Source of the DNA: Domibacillus iocasae
GTDB taxonomy: Bacteria > Bacillota > Bacilli > Bacillales > Domibacillaceae
Assembly (NCBI RefSeq): GCF_001750285.1
Contig: NZ_MAMP01000022.1
Coordinates: forward strand, 310,001-374,000
Direction: 5' to 3'
DNA length: 64,000 nucleotides
Position 1 is the stretch's first letter. Every line of letters starts with the position of its first letter. Under the pieces are notes generated by a model, which did not search any database, was not told where the DNA came from, and worked only from the letters and a program-made list of their open reading frames with translations. Position numbers and translations under genes: made by a program. This document shows, piece after piece, positions 1-8,329 of this stretch.

Positions 1-33
1 ACACCAATAGGGGGCGATGCCCTCTATTGGTGT
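1..33 (+). promoter_or_regulatory. Intercistronic hairpin upstream of pstC
   Basis: ACACCAATAGGGGG and CCCTCTATTGGTGT form an almost perfect 14-bp stem around a short GCGATG-containing loop. No U-run follows, so this is probably an mRNA-stabilising or processing hairpin rather than a strong terminator. It lies just before pstC, where pstS would be expected outside the window. Such a hairpin typically gives the binding protein more transcript than the permease genes; that role is inferred here. Confidence 0.6.
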
Positions 34-58
34 ACGTGGGTTGAAAGGAGCAAGAGGG

Positions 59-1003
59 TTGAAAACAACAAATAAAGACCTTAGTCCGGTTCAGCAGCTG
101 CTTGAAAAAAAATATAATGGCGGCTTTTTGAACAGAAGTGAAAAAGTTATTCCTGCGGTCTTGTTTATTATGGCTGCGGTCTCTGTCTTAACAACATTAG
201 GGATTGTCTTAACATTAATTTTTGAAACAATTACGTTTTTCCGTGATGTATCGATTGTTGAATTTTTCACATCAACAGAGTGGTATCCATTCTCGAATAC
301 AGATCCTGTTTATGGTATTTGGCCGCTTGTATTGGGTACACTGAAAATCACGTTGATCGCTTCTGTTTTTGCTATTCCAATCGGCCTTGCTGTTGCGCTA
401 TACTTGAGTGAGTATGCAGGTACACGTACACGCAAAATTATGAAACCGATTCTTGAAGTGCTCGCTGGCGTGCCAACAATTGTTTATGGATTTTTTGCTT
501 TAACGTTTGTTACACCCGTTTTGCGTGAAATTTTCCCGTCACTGGAGCTGTTTAATGCTATCAGCCCGGGGATCGTTGTGGGTATCATGATTATTCCAAC
601 GATTGTTTCATTATCTGAAGATGCTCTTTCTTCAGTCCCGGAGCCTGTCCGCCACGGCGCACTGGCCATGGGTTCAACGAAGTGGGAAACAGCATCAAAA
701 GTTATTTTTCCGGCAGCTCTTTCCGGTATTCTTGCGTCAATTGTTCTTGGCGTTTCCCGCGCAATCGGTGAAACGATGATTGTTTCCATTGCTGCAGGTT
801 CAACACCGTCTGCTGCACTGGATTTAACATCATCATTACAAACAATGACATCTTACATCGTTCAGGTTACGACTGGAGATGCAGGATTCGGCACGACGAT
901 TTATTACAGTATTTATGCAGTCGGCTTTACATTGTTTGTATTCACTCTGGCGATGAACATGCTTGCCCAGTTCATCTCGAAGCGTTTTAGGGAGGAATAC
1001 TGA
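59..1003 (+). CDS. pstC: Phosphate ABC transporter permease PstC
   Basis: Inner-membrane permease subunit of the high-affinity phosphate importer, working with PstS, PstA and PstB. The product is about 314 aa with six or so hydrophobic segments. It carries the ABC-permease EAA-type loop (PEPVRHGALAMGSTKWETA) that docks onto PstB. A TTG start at 59 is preferred because GGAG lies 8 nt upstream; an in-frame ATG at 17 falls inside the preceding hairpin and has no ribosome-binding site. The stop overlaps the pstA start by one base, so the two are translationally coupled. PhoP/PhoR control is expected from the family, but the operon promoter lies outside the window. Confidence 0.95.
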   Translation: MKTTNKDLSPVQQLLEKKYNGGFLNRSEKVIPAVLFIMAAVSVLTTLGIVLTLIFETITFFRDVSIVEFFTSTEWYPFSNTDPVYGIWPLVLGTLKITLIASVFAIPIGLAVALYLSEYAGTRTRKIMKPILEVLAGVPTIVYGFFALTFVTPVLREIFPSLELFNAISPGIVVGIMIIPTIVSLSEDALSSVPEPVRHGALAMGSTKWETASKVIFPAALSGILASIVLGVSRAIGETMIVSIAAGSTPSAALDLTSSLQTMTSYIVQVTTGDAGFGTTIYYSIYAVGFTLFVFTLAMNMLAQFISKRFREEY

Positions 1004-1887
1004 TGGAAAATACAACTCGAGTTAAATCAGAAGAAATGATTGGCCGTATTGATGGCCGGCTCATGAAAAACAAAGTGATTAAAGGAATTTTTTTAACAGC
1101 AACGGCATTTACATCGATCATCTTAATCGTTCTGCTTTACCGAATTATTTCACAAGGTGCTCCATATTTATCATGGGACTTTTTCCAAAATTTCGCTTCC
1201 CGCCGTCCTGAACAGGCTGGAATTAAAGCGGCTGTTATCGGAACGCTTTGGATGATGAGTGTTGTTATTCCAACAGCGGCTATCCTTGGTGTCGGCACGG
1301 CTATTTACCTGGAAGAATACGCAAAGAAAAATGCATTGACACGGTGGATCCAAATGAACATTTCAAACTTGGCCGGTGTGCCGTCTGTTGTGTTCGGTTT
1401 GCTCGGTCTGACAATTTTTGTCCGTGTCTTTGGATTTGGCAATAGTGTCCTGGCTGCGGGTTTCACGATGGCTTTGCTTGTTTTGCCTGTTGTGATTGTG
1501 GCATCTCAAGAAGCGATTCGTGCTGTTCCAAATGAATTAAAAGAAGCTTCATTTGGTCTAGGGGCGACAAAATGGCAAACGATATATCGTGTTGTCCTTC
1601 CGTATGCCATTCCTGGTATTGCAACCGGCAGCATTTTAGCTTTTTCACGTGCAATCGGTGAAACAGCTCCGTTAATTGTCGTCGGTATTCCTACATTTGT
1701 TGCGTTCCTGCCATCTGGATACTTGGATTCATTTACAGCACTTCCAATGCAGATTTACAACTGGACTAGCCGGCCGCAGGTTGACTTTCATAACCTTGCA
1801 GCTGCAGGAATCATCATCCTGCTGGGTGTGCTCATATTAATGAACTCTGTTGCCGTCTGGATTCGGAATCGTTATCAAGCGAGATAA
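1003..1887 (+). CDS. pstA: Phosphate ABC transporter permease PstA
   Basis: Second membrane-spanning subunit of the Pst phosphate importer, 294 aa. Hydrophobic segments span the length, and a conserved cytoplasmic loop around PNELKEASFGLGATKWQT is the ATPase-contact motif. The ATG overlaps the pstC stop (TGATG) and follows a GGAGG site. It pairs with PstC to form the translocation pore energised by the downstream PstB. Length and composition are normal for the family. Confidence 0.95.
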   Translation: MENTTRVKSEEMIGRIDGRLMKNKVIKGIFLTATAFTSIILIVLLYRIISQGAPYLSWDFFQNFASRRPEQAGIKAAVIGTLWMMSVVIPTAAILGVGTAIYLEEYAKKNALTRWIQMNISNLAGVPSVVFGLLGLTIFVRVFGFGNSVLAAGFTMALLVLPVVIVASQEAIRAVPNELKEASFGLGATKWQTIYRVVLPYAIPGIATGSILAFSRAIGETAPLIVVGIPTFVAFLPSGYLDSFTALPMQIYNWTSRPQVDFHNLAAAGIIILLGVLILMNSVAVWIRNRYQAR

Positions 1888-1931
1888 TATACTTTTGGAA
1901 ATTGTGATTGAAAATTTGGAGGTAATCTTAT

Positions 1932-2741
1932 ATGACGTTAACTGCGGTAAATTCAACGAAAAATAGTGAATCGATGCAAAATCAGGAACTATTCGTTTAT
2001 AATACAAAAAACTTAAATTTATGGTATGGTGACCACCATGCGCTAAAAAATATTAATCTGGGCATTAAAGAAAAAGATGTAACGGCGATTATCGGTCCGT
2101 CCGGCTGTGGAAAATCAACGTATATTAAAACATTAAATCGAATGATTGATCTTGTGCCGGGAGTAAAAACAAACGGAACAATCGAATATCGCGAGCGTGA
2201 CATTTTCAGCAAAAACTTTCTTGTCGAAGAATTACGGACACGTGTTGGTATGGTATTTCAAAAACCAAACCCGTTTCCAAAGTCGATTTATGAAAATATC
2301 GCGTTTGGGTTAAAAATTCATGGTATTAAAAATAAGCAAATCATTAATGAAACAGTTGAAAAAAGCCTGCGCGGTGCAGCATTATGGGATGAAGTGAAAG
2401 ATCGGCTCCATGAACCTGCCTATGGCTTGTCAGGTGGCCAGCAGCAGCGCCTTTGTATCGCACGCTGCCTGGCACTTGAGCCGGATGTCATTTTAATGGA
2501 TGAGCCGACATCTGCACTTGACCCTGTTTCGACATTAAAAGTGGAAGAGCTTATTCAAGAGCTCAAAGAAAAATATTCGATTATTATTGTGACGCATAAC
2601 ATGCAGCAAGCTGCCCGAATTTCAGATAAAACGGCTTTCTTCTTAAACGGGGAAGTAGTGGAATTCGATGCAACTGACACGATTTTCAACAGCCCTGCAG
2701 ACAGTCGCACAGACGATTATATCTCAGGAAGATTTGGATAA
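1932..2741 (+). CDS. pstB: Phosphate ABC transporter ATPase PstB
   Basis: ATP-binding subunit of the phosphate importer, 269 aa. Walker [10 protein letters not shown], the Q-loop region ([16 protein letters not shown], typical of PstB), the LSGGQQQR signature, Walker [13 protein letters not shown] and the switch His in [12 protein letters not shown] are all present in order. A GGAGG site precedes the ATG. B. subtilis has two pstB paralogues; only one is present here, and it is the last gene of the operon, followed at once by a terminator. Confidence 0.97.
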   Translation: MTLTAVNSTKNSESMQNQELFVYNTKNLNLWYGDHHALKNINLGIKEKDVTAIIGPSGCGKSTYIKTLNRMIDLVPGVKTNGTIEYRERDIFSKNFLVEELRTRVGMVFQKPNPFPKSIYENIAFGLKIHGIKNKQIINETVEKSLRGAALWDEVKDRLHEPAYGLSGGQQQRLCIARCLALEPDVILMDEPTSALDPVSTLKVEELIQELKEKYSIIIVTHNMQQAARISDKTAFFLNGEVVEFDATDTIFNSPADSRTDDYISGRFG

Positions 2742-2750
2742 TAAAAAAGA

Positions 2751-2777
2751 GCCGGCGCTTATGCGTCGGCTTTTTTT
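2751..2777. terminator. Bidirectional terminator between pstB and yqzC-like gene
   Basis: GCCGGCGC-TTAT-GCGTCGGC forms an 8-bp GC-rich stem with one G.T wobble, followed by seven T residues. An A-run on its left gives a U-tract on the reverse strand too. It sits between the convergent pstB and the reverse gene ending at 2787. Confidence 0.9.
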
Positions 2778-2786
2778 ATAAAACAG

Positions 2787-3230
2787 TTAATTTGTTAACA
2801 CTTCGGCAATTTCTTTATCAGTCATTTCATTCTGAAAAGTATACGATCCAACCTGCAGTTTGTCTGCGTAGCCGTTTGTTGTTAAGTATTGATTAAAAGC
2901 GGCTTCTTGCTCAATAACGCCCAATTCTTTTAGCTTAGCTGCGATTTCATTAGACGACATACCCGGTTCGACCGACATGGTTATAGGCCGAACAGCAGGT
3001 TCTTCCGCTTGTTTTTTTGTTTCGTTTGTTTCTTGTGGATCAGAAGCCGATTCTGCCTCTTTTTCAGGAATTGACTTTTGAATGTTATAGCCGTCTTCTT
3101 TTAACAATTGAATTATTTCTTCCGTCGATAATTCAGCTGGTTCATTTTTTTCAATATAGCTAAAGATAAATAAGGAAGCCGAAGATGCTAAAAGGCCAAA
3201 GCCGAAGGAGCGAATAGATTGTTTTATCAT
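2787..3230 (-). CDS. YqzC-like membrane-anchored protein with MltG-type LysM-like domain
   Basis: 147-aa protein with an N-terminal hydrophobic anchor (roughly residues 7-26), an acidic and polar linker rich in E, T and Q, and a C-terminal segment of about 60 residues (VEPGMSSNEIAAKLKELGVI ... QVGSYTF) that resembles the small substrate-binding subdomain of MltG/YceG endolytic transglycosylases. The catalytic part of MltG is absent, so it is probably a cell-wall-binding or regulatory protein and not an enzyme. Position next to pstB and partner with the following gene matches B. subtilis yqzC-yqzD. Function unknown. Confidence 0.75.
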   Translation of the reverse strand: MIKQSIRSFGFGLLASSASLFIFSYIEKNEPAELSTEEIIQLLKEDGYNIQKSIPEKEAESASDPQETNETKKQAEEPAVRPITMSVEPGMSSNEIAAKLKELGVIEQEAAFNQYLTTNGYADKLQVGSYTFQNEMTDKEIAEVLTN

Positions 3231-3232
3231 GC

Positions 3233-3589
3233 TTAATTCTCCGTTTGCTTTTTCATAGCTAAAATATTTTTCACCTGATCGATTGAAAGAGAGGATTGGT
3301 TCGCAATTTGCAAAAGCGGTGTCCCTTGCTGATAAAGTGCAATTACCTGGCTTTGAATAATTTCATTTACCATAACCGGCTTTTTCGCTGCCATAGAAGG
3401 AGCATCCCCCATAAGCAGTTCTTCCTCAAGCACTTTTAATTTTTTTGTGAATTGATAATGTTCCTGAAGCATTTTCATAGACAATTCTTCAAGTTCTTTT
3501 TCAAAGCGCCGTTGTTTATCAGGTACAAAAAACGACAATAAAATAAAGAAGGCACCGGCACATGCCAATCCGATTATAAGTCCATTCAT
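3233..3589 (-). CDS. YqzD-like small membrane-anchored protein
   Basis: 118-aa protein with one N-terminal membrane segment (residues about 4-21), a charged coiled-coil-like stretch (KELEELSMKMLQEHYQFTKK), and a C-terminal helix-turn-helix-like segment (IALYQQGTPLLQIANQSSLS IDQVKNIL). It is translated just ahead of the yqzC-like gene on the reverse strand, with 2 bp between them, so they form one operon. The arrangement next to pst matches B. subtilis yqzD. No enzymatic motif is visible and its function is unknown. Confidence 0.75.
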   Translation of the reverse strand: MNGLIIGLACAGAFFILLSFFVPDKQRRFEKELEELSMKMLQEHYQFTKKLKVLEEELLMGDAPSMAAKKPVMVNEIIQSQVIALYQQGTPLLQIANQSSLSIDQVKNILAMKKQTEN

Positions 3590-3692
3590 TCAAAAACTCC
3601 TTTCATTCTTTTTTTGCTATTGTATCATATCAGGCCTGGAAGGAGAGCGATGCGCTGGTAATTGCCGCATACTATTGAACATGATACGATAA

Positions 3693-3701
3693 TGGTATAA
3701 T
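3693..3701 (+). promoter_or_regulatory. Extended -10 promoter for the glycan module
   Basis: TGGTATAAT is an extended -10 (TGnTATAAT) located about 36 bp before the DUF4912 start. A TTGAAC element lies 15 bp upstream of the -10 hexamer, a short spacer that an extended -10 can tolerate. Confidence 0.55.
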
Positions 3702-3737
3702 CAGTTTAGGAAAACTGCCGGACCGGGGTGATACATA

Positions 3738-4304
3738 TTGGTTGACGAGATTGTCAGGCTGAAAAGCCAAAATTTTTCATGGGATCAAATTGCGGGAAAA
3801 CTATCGATTCCAAAACAGGAGGTAAAACAAAAATGGCGTCGTTTTATGGCGGAAAAAATGGAATTGGATGCGAAAAGTGAACTTCACGCCGTTTTTTTAT
3901 CAAGAGAACGTCTTTATTGTAAATGGCATCTTCATCCTCGTCTGTTAAAAGCAGCTTTTTATTGTGAGAAGCCGTTAAATTCAGAAGTGCTGGATCTCCG
4001 TATTTTTGATATAACGGATATTTATTTTAATGGAACGAATGCTCACTCCGTTACATGTATAAAGATAAATAAACAAGATCACTCGTGGACCATTAAAGGG
4101 TTGAAAAGAAATCGCTCCTATATTTGTGAGATTGGCTACTTAACAAAAAATTATATATTTTGGCCGATTTTGCGCTCTCATCCGGTTCATACTTCATATG
4201 AACGAAATACAGACTATATATTTAAGTTAAGAGCAGCGGAAGAATTTTACCATCATCCTTTAAATGGACCAGGTTGGATTGAGCATCCGGATTGCTTGCG
4301 ATAA
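3738..4304 (+). CDS. DUF4912 domain protein
   Basis: 188-aa soluble protein. Residues 1-37 look like a small helix-turn-helix (LKSQNFSWDQIAGKLSIPKQ). The rest (WHLHPRLLKAAF ... LRIFDITDIYFNG ... YICEIGYLT ... FWPILRSHPV) matches the DUF4912 pattern, a compact beta-rich fold seen beside glucan and glycan enzymes. The start is TTG with a GGGGTG site upstream. It is the first gene of a likely operon with the glycosyltransferase fusion and the nucleotidyltransferase. Function is unknown; a carbohydrate-recognition or regulatory role is inferred only from context. Confidence 0.8.
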   Translation: MVDEIVRLKSQNFSWDQIAGKLSIPKQEVKQKWRRFMAEKMELDAKSELHAVFLSRERLYCKWHLHPRLLKAAFYCEKPLNSEVLDLRIFDITDIYFNGTNAHSVTCIKINKQDHSWTIKGLKRNRSYICEIGYLTKNYIFWPILRSHPVHTSYERNTDYIFKLRAAEEFYHHPLNGPGWIEHPDCLR

Positions 4305-4334
4305 GGCTACAATAGGTAAAGGAGGTAAAGGGAA

Positions 4335-6605
4335 ATGAAATTTTCTTTTTCAAATATTATGATGATAGATCATCCCTTTCGGCCTCTTGCCCTGGCCGGA
4401 TCAACAATGGAAAGTGAAGAAATAGTAGACATGATGAATGTGTATGGCTATTTGCTGAAAGCGGCAGAACGTGCGGAACCCGGTAAGCCCGTGACAGCTG
4501 TTGTTAATTTGTTTGCATTAGGCTGGTTAAATGGCGTTCGTGGAAAAACGGCAGTCAACGCCTTTATTAACCATCATGTTAATCACGTATCTGCTGACCT
4601 GCTGCGTATGCATAATGGATCATTCATTCACGCATTCAAGGCGTTGATGGCTGAACAAAAGCTCTTGTTGCTGCCCGTAGCGCTTAGTCATTTTCCATTA
4701 ACCGCGTATACGATAAAAGGAGCGGCAGCGGAGGATTTAAAGCGGACAGCTGCTGTCTGGAAAGAATTGTTTGGAAGCCCACCGCCATCCATCTGGCTTC
4801 CGAGGGGTGCCTATGCGCCTGGATTAGATGAATTTCTTCAGCAGGAGGGCTGTCAATTCTTTTTTCTCCCTAGTGATGCCTTCCCGTCGGACGAACAACA
4901 GGATGTTCAATGGATGTCACCGCGTGGACTCAATATTTTTCCTTACCAGTTTGAAGAGAAACAAAATGATAAAGAATCAACCGCCATCCTTTTCACATTG
5001 ACGGGAGACAATGCCTGTCACCGATTTAAGAATCTCGATAAAGAACGAGCGCTAAAGTCAGATATTCCTTCTGCCAAACGAATGATCCACTTTCCACTCG
5101 TGTATGAAAATATGAATGATGGGCAGGCATTGATTACGGCTGAAGAAATTCAGCGCTGTGACCTTATTTTTCAGTTGAAAAAAGAGTGGGATGAAAAATG
5201 CACGTCTTCCATATGTGAGGTGCGGAGTGTCCTTGATCTTGAATGGGCGTATTGTGTATATGCTTCTATAAACGAGCTTGAAGAGGAATTAATAAGTGCG
5301 GTGGATTCTCTTCGGTATTTACTTGATGGAGCGCGCAAAGAGTTCCCGGATTTGGACTATGCACACCAACGCATGCGTCTTCACTACGGGGTGACGCTGC
5401 TTTCTGAGCAGCCTATTGAAATTGTAGAGGAGCTGGAAGGAGCCATCCTGCTGCTGACATGGGAGTACCCGCCAAATATTGTCGGCGGAATGGCCCGCCA
5501 TGTGCATGGACTCGCTGAATCGCTCGTTGCTTCCGGGCGTGAAGTAATTGTGCTGACAGCTTCCCACCACGGGGCACCTCAACATGAAGTCATAAGCGGT
5601 GTTCACATTTATCGAACAGGTCCACTTCACAAAGGAGAACAGGACTTTTTAAAGCAAACATCGGATTTAAACTTATGCCTCTTCCAAAAAGGAATAGAGC
5701 TGATTCGCAACTATGATATTGCTCTTATCCATACACATGACTGGTTGACCGGAGATGCCGCGATTTTATTGGCTGAACAGCATCAGCTGCCGCTTGTATC
5801 CACTATTCATGCAACTGAGCATGGTCGTAATAACGGCTTGCATAATGAATTGCAGCGCACGATCGCTTCAAAAGAAAAAGTGCTTATTGCGTCATCTGAT
5901 ACCGTAATTGTTTGCAGCCAGCCGATGAAAGAAGAGTTACGGGTTTTTTACGAAGCGGCTGAGAAAGATATCTATGTTATTCCAAATGGTGTTGAGTTTG
6001 AAGGAAATGTATCAACGCATACACGGTTTAGTCATCTGAAACCCTTTATTTTCTCGATTGGAAGAATGGTGTTTGAAAAAGGTTTTCAAACATTTTTTAA
6101 TATCCATCTAAAAAACTTGAAAAAAGAAAATATTCAGTTTATTATTGCGGGTAAGGGTCCTTTACTGGAAACATGGCGTGAAGAGGTTAAAAAACGTGGA
6201 CTTGAAAATAAGATTCATTTTGTCGGGTATGTAAGTGATGAAGAGAGGAAAGCGTTATTCCAAACATGTGAAGCAGCTGTGTTTCCAAGCTTGTACGAAC
6301 CGTTTGGAATTGTTGCTCTTGAGGCGATGGCATTTCAAAAGCCCGTTATTGCGGCCGCAACAGGGGGATTAAAATCGTTTGTTTTGCATAAACAAACTGG
6401 TCTTTTGTTTGAGCCGGGAAATGCGGAAGATTTATCAGCTAAGCTAGCTGCTATTCTTGATCAGCCTGACTATGCAAATGAACTGGGCATAAATGGACAT
6501 GAAATGGCAAAAGAGCTTTACAGCTGGAATCACATCAGTGCACAGACAGAAAAGGTATATGATCAAACCGTTTTCATCAAAAAAATGGAAGGGGTTCGCA
6601 CATGA
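4335..6605 (+). CDS. GH57/DUF1957-like domain fused to GT4 glycosyltransferase
   Basis: 756-aa fusion. Residues about 1-340 resemble a GH57/DUF1957 glucan-branching (beta/alpha)7 barrel: compare LLLLPVALSHFPLT (110-123) and IWLPRGAYAPGLDE (153-166). The usual nucleophile Glu of the first motif aligns with Leu111, and the usual ECAY of the second reads RGAY, so this half is probably inactive. From residue 369 (LLLTWEYPPNIVGGMARHV) to the end is a GT-B fold retaining transferase of the GT4 / starch-synthase type, with the E-x7-E motif EPFGIVALE (655-663). It probably elongates a glucan-like polymer in the cytoplasm. A strong AAAGGAGG site supports the ATG. It overlaps the next gene by 4 bp. Confidence 0.85.
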   Translation: MKFSFSNIMMIDHPFRPLALAGSTMESEEIVDMMNVYGYLLKAAERAEPGKPVTAVVNLFALGWLNGVRGKTAVNAFINHHVNHVSADLLRMHNGSFIHAFKALMAEQKLLLLPVALSHFPLTAYTIKGAAAEDLKRTAAVWKELFGSPPPSIWLPRGAYAPGLDEFLQQEGCQFFFLPSDAFPSDEQQDVQWMSPRGLNIFPYQFEEKQNDKESTAILFTLTGDNACHRFKNLDKERALKSDIPSAKRMIHFPLVYENMNDGQALITAEEIQRCDLIFQLKKEWDEKCTSSICEVRSVLDLEWAYCVYASINELEEELISAVDSLRYLLDGARKEFPDLDYAHQRMRLHYGVTLLSEQPIEIVEELEGAILLLTWEYPPNIVGGMARHVHGLAESLVASGREVIVLTASHHGAPQHEVISGVHIYRTGPLHKGEQDFLKQTSDLNLCLFQKGIELIRNYDIALIHTHDWLTGDAAILLAEQHQLPLVSTIHATEHGRNNGLHNELQRTIASKEKVLIASSDTVIVCSQPMKEELRVFYEAAEKDIYVIPNGVEFEGNVSTHTRFSHLKPFIFSIGRMVFEKGFQTFFNIHLKNLKKENIQFIIAGKGPLLETWREEVKKRGLENKIHFVGYVSDEERKALFQTCEAAVFPSLYEPFGIVALEAMAFQKPVIAAATGGLKSFVLHKQTGLLFEPGNAEDLSAKLAAILDQPDYANELGINGHEMAKELYSWNHISAQTEKVYDQTVFIKKMEGVRT

Positions 6606-7465
6606 TAGGTATCTTGCTTGCTGGAGGGCGGGGGAAGCGATTGCGCCCGATTACCGACCGCATACCAAAGCCAATGGTCCCTTTACTGAATAAACCTCTT
6701 TTGGATTATAACTTAAACGTTTTTAAAATGAATGGCATTTCTCGGGTCATCATGACAGTTTGCTACAAGAAGGAAATTATTCAGCAGCATGCAGGATTTG
6801 GACAGCAACATGGATTGGACATTCAATACATTGAAGAACATAAGCCGCTCGGTACGGCAGGAAGCTTATTTGCTTCAAGTGGATTGTTCAAAGAGACATT
6901 AGCCGTTTTAAGCGGAGATGCATTGACAAATGTACCGCTTCGTCATGTGTATGATTTTCATAAGGAGAAAGGGGCGCGTATTACAATTGTCACAGCGATG
7001 GCTGAGCGTCCTGAACAGTTTGGTGTTTGCCTGACTGATCAAAAAGGCAGACTGTTGTCGCTTTTAGAAAAACCTTCTGAGGCTCATTTGTGGACAAATC
7101 AGGTGAGCACAGGCATTTATTTAATCGAACCGTCTCTTTTCGAAGAGTATGTTTTTCAAGGAGAAGTAGATTTTGCAAAAGATGTTTTTCCGGCGCTGTT
7201 GGCTAACCGGGAACCGATTTACGTATATGAAACAACTGCGTATTGGCAGGACATTGGCACGCATCGCGCATATAAGCTGGCTGAAAAGCGGCTGAAGCGG
7301 GGAATCTCGGGGATTACAAATCGACTGAAGCCAGTTTATCCGCTGTCTAATACTTTTTCTGCGTCTGTTTTGCATGAAAAAAGCGGGTCTGTGGATCGGT
7401 TGGATTCTTATTCATCAATGTTTAAAAAACAGGCTGGTATTTCTGACGAAAAGGTGCTATTATAG
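6602..7465 (+). CDS. Sugar-phosphate nucleotidyltransferase
   Basis: 287-aa NTP-transferase. The N-terminal LLAGGRGKRLRPITDRIPKP motif binds the nucleotide and phosphate, KPLGTAGSL is the classic sugar-phosphate pocket, and LSGDALTNVPL supplies the metal-binding Asp. It makes NDP-sugar from sugar-1-phosphate; the exact base and sugar cannot be read from motifs (mannose-1-P guanylyl-, or glucose-1-P nucleotidyl-transferase types are close). No left-handed beta-helix tail as in GlgC is visible. The ATG overlaps the stop of the glycosyltransferase, suggesting it supplies that enzyme with donor. Confidence 0.88.
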   Translation: MIGILLAGGRGKRLRPITDRIPKPMVPLLNKPLLDYNLNVFKMNGISRVIMTVCYKKEIIQQHAGFGQQHGLDIQYIEEHKPLGTAGSLFASSGLFKETLAVLSGDALTNVPLRHVYDFHKEKGARITIVTAMAERPEQFGVCLTDQKGRLLSLLEKPSEAHLWTNQVSTGIYLIEPSLFEEYVFQGEVDFAKDVFPALLANREPIYVYETTAYWQDIGTHRAYKLAEKRLKRGISGITNRLKPVYPLSNTFSASVLHEKSGSVDRLDSYSSMFKKQAGISDEKVLL

Positions 7466-7516
7466 TAAAGTCGCAAATGACTTGAAAATAAGCGAGACAA
7501 GTTTGGAGGGAAAAAC

Positions 7517-7666
7517 ATGCGTGTAAACATTACATTAGCTTGCACTGAGAGCGGTGACCGTAACTATATCACAACTAAAAACAAACGTAACAACCCGGAT
7601 CGTCTCGAGTTGAAAAAATACAGCCCGCGATTGAAAAAAGTGACAGTGCACCGCGAAACGAAGTAA
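7517..7666 (+). CDS. rpmG: Ribosomal protein L33 (zinc-free type)
   Basis: A 49-aa ORF starting [20 protein letters not shown] and ending [11 protein letters not shown] is clear L33 of the large ribosomal subunit. It keeps only one cysteine (Cys9) and lacks the CxxC pairs, so it is the C-minus, zinc-independent form. A TTTGGAGGG site lies upstream. Location before the 5-formyl-THF cyclo-ligase matches B. subtilis rpmGA. Confidence 0.95.
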   Translation: MRVNITLACTESGDRNYITTKNKRNNPDRLELKKYSPRLKKVTVHRETK

Positions 7667-7667
7667 G

Positions 7668-7694
7668 CAGCAGGAGACTTTCCTGCTGTTTTTT
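7668..7694 (+). terminator. rpmG terminator
   Basis: CAGCAGGA-GACTT-TCCTGCTG stem followed by a T-run (TTTTTTCTTTT). Confidence 0.9.
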
Positions 7695-7711
7695 CTTTTG
7701 AGGAGGACCGA

Positions 7712-8272
7712 ATGAATAAAAAAAAAATGAGGGAAACAATCAAGCAGCAGCTTACCGCGATGGAGCGGCCGGTATATGAGCAAAAAAGTTTCGATATTGC
7801 GGCAAAATTGTATGCGCTTGCGGAATGGAAACAGGCAAAAATAATTGCTCTTACTGTTTCAGCTGATTTTGAAGTAGACACATGGCAGCTAATTCGGTTT
7901 GCCTGGCTGAATGGCAAAATTGTTTGTGTACCAAAATGCAGCCCGGACACAAAAAGCATGCAATTTTATCAATTGGAAAGGTTTTCAGACCTTGAAAAAG
8001 TATATGCGGGTCTTTATGAGCCAAACCCCGAAAAAACAACGCCTATTCATTCGAATGAATTAGATTTACTCGTAGTGCCAGGTCTTCTTTTTGAACGAAA
8101 AGGATTTCGAATTGGCTTTGGCGGCGGCTACTATGATCGCTTTTTATCTTCATACAAAGGGCAAACGATTTCATTAGCATTTTCTATTCAATTGCTTGAG
8201 AAACTGCCGGTTGAAAAGTACGATATGCCTGTTCAGAAAATTGTGACGGATAAAGAAATCATCATTTGCTAA
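7712..8272 (+). CDS. 5-formyltetrahydrofolate cyclo-ligase
   Basis: 186-aa enzyme that uses ATP to convert 5-formyl-THF to 5,10-methenyl-THF, returning the stored folate to one-carbon metabolism. The signature LLFERKGFRIGFGGGYYDRFL (glycine-rich substrate and ATP loop) and the N-terminal basic patch are present. It follows the rpmG terminator with its own AGGAGG site and corresponds to B. subtilis yqgN. Length is normal. Confidence 0.93.
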   Translation: MNKKKMRETIKQQLTAMERPVYEQKSFDIAAKLYALAEWKQAKIIALTVSADFEVDTWQLIRFAWLNGKIVCVPKCSPDTKSMQFYQLERFSDLEKVYAGLYEPNPEKTTPIHSNELDLLVVPGLLFERKGFRIGFGGGYYDRFLSSYKGQTISLAFSIQLLEKLPVEKYDMPVQKIVTDKEIIIC

Positions 8273-8329
8273 AAACGATCCTTCTTTCTTTACCGTCCGA
8301 ATTAGTTCCGTTATAGTGGTATCAACAGG

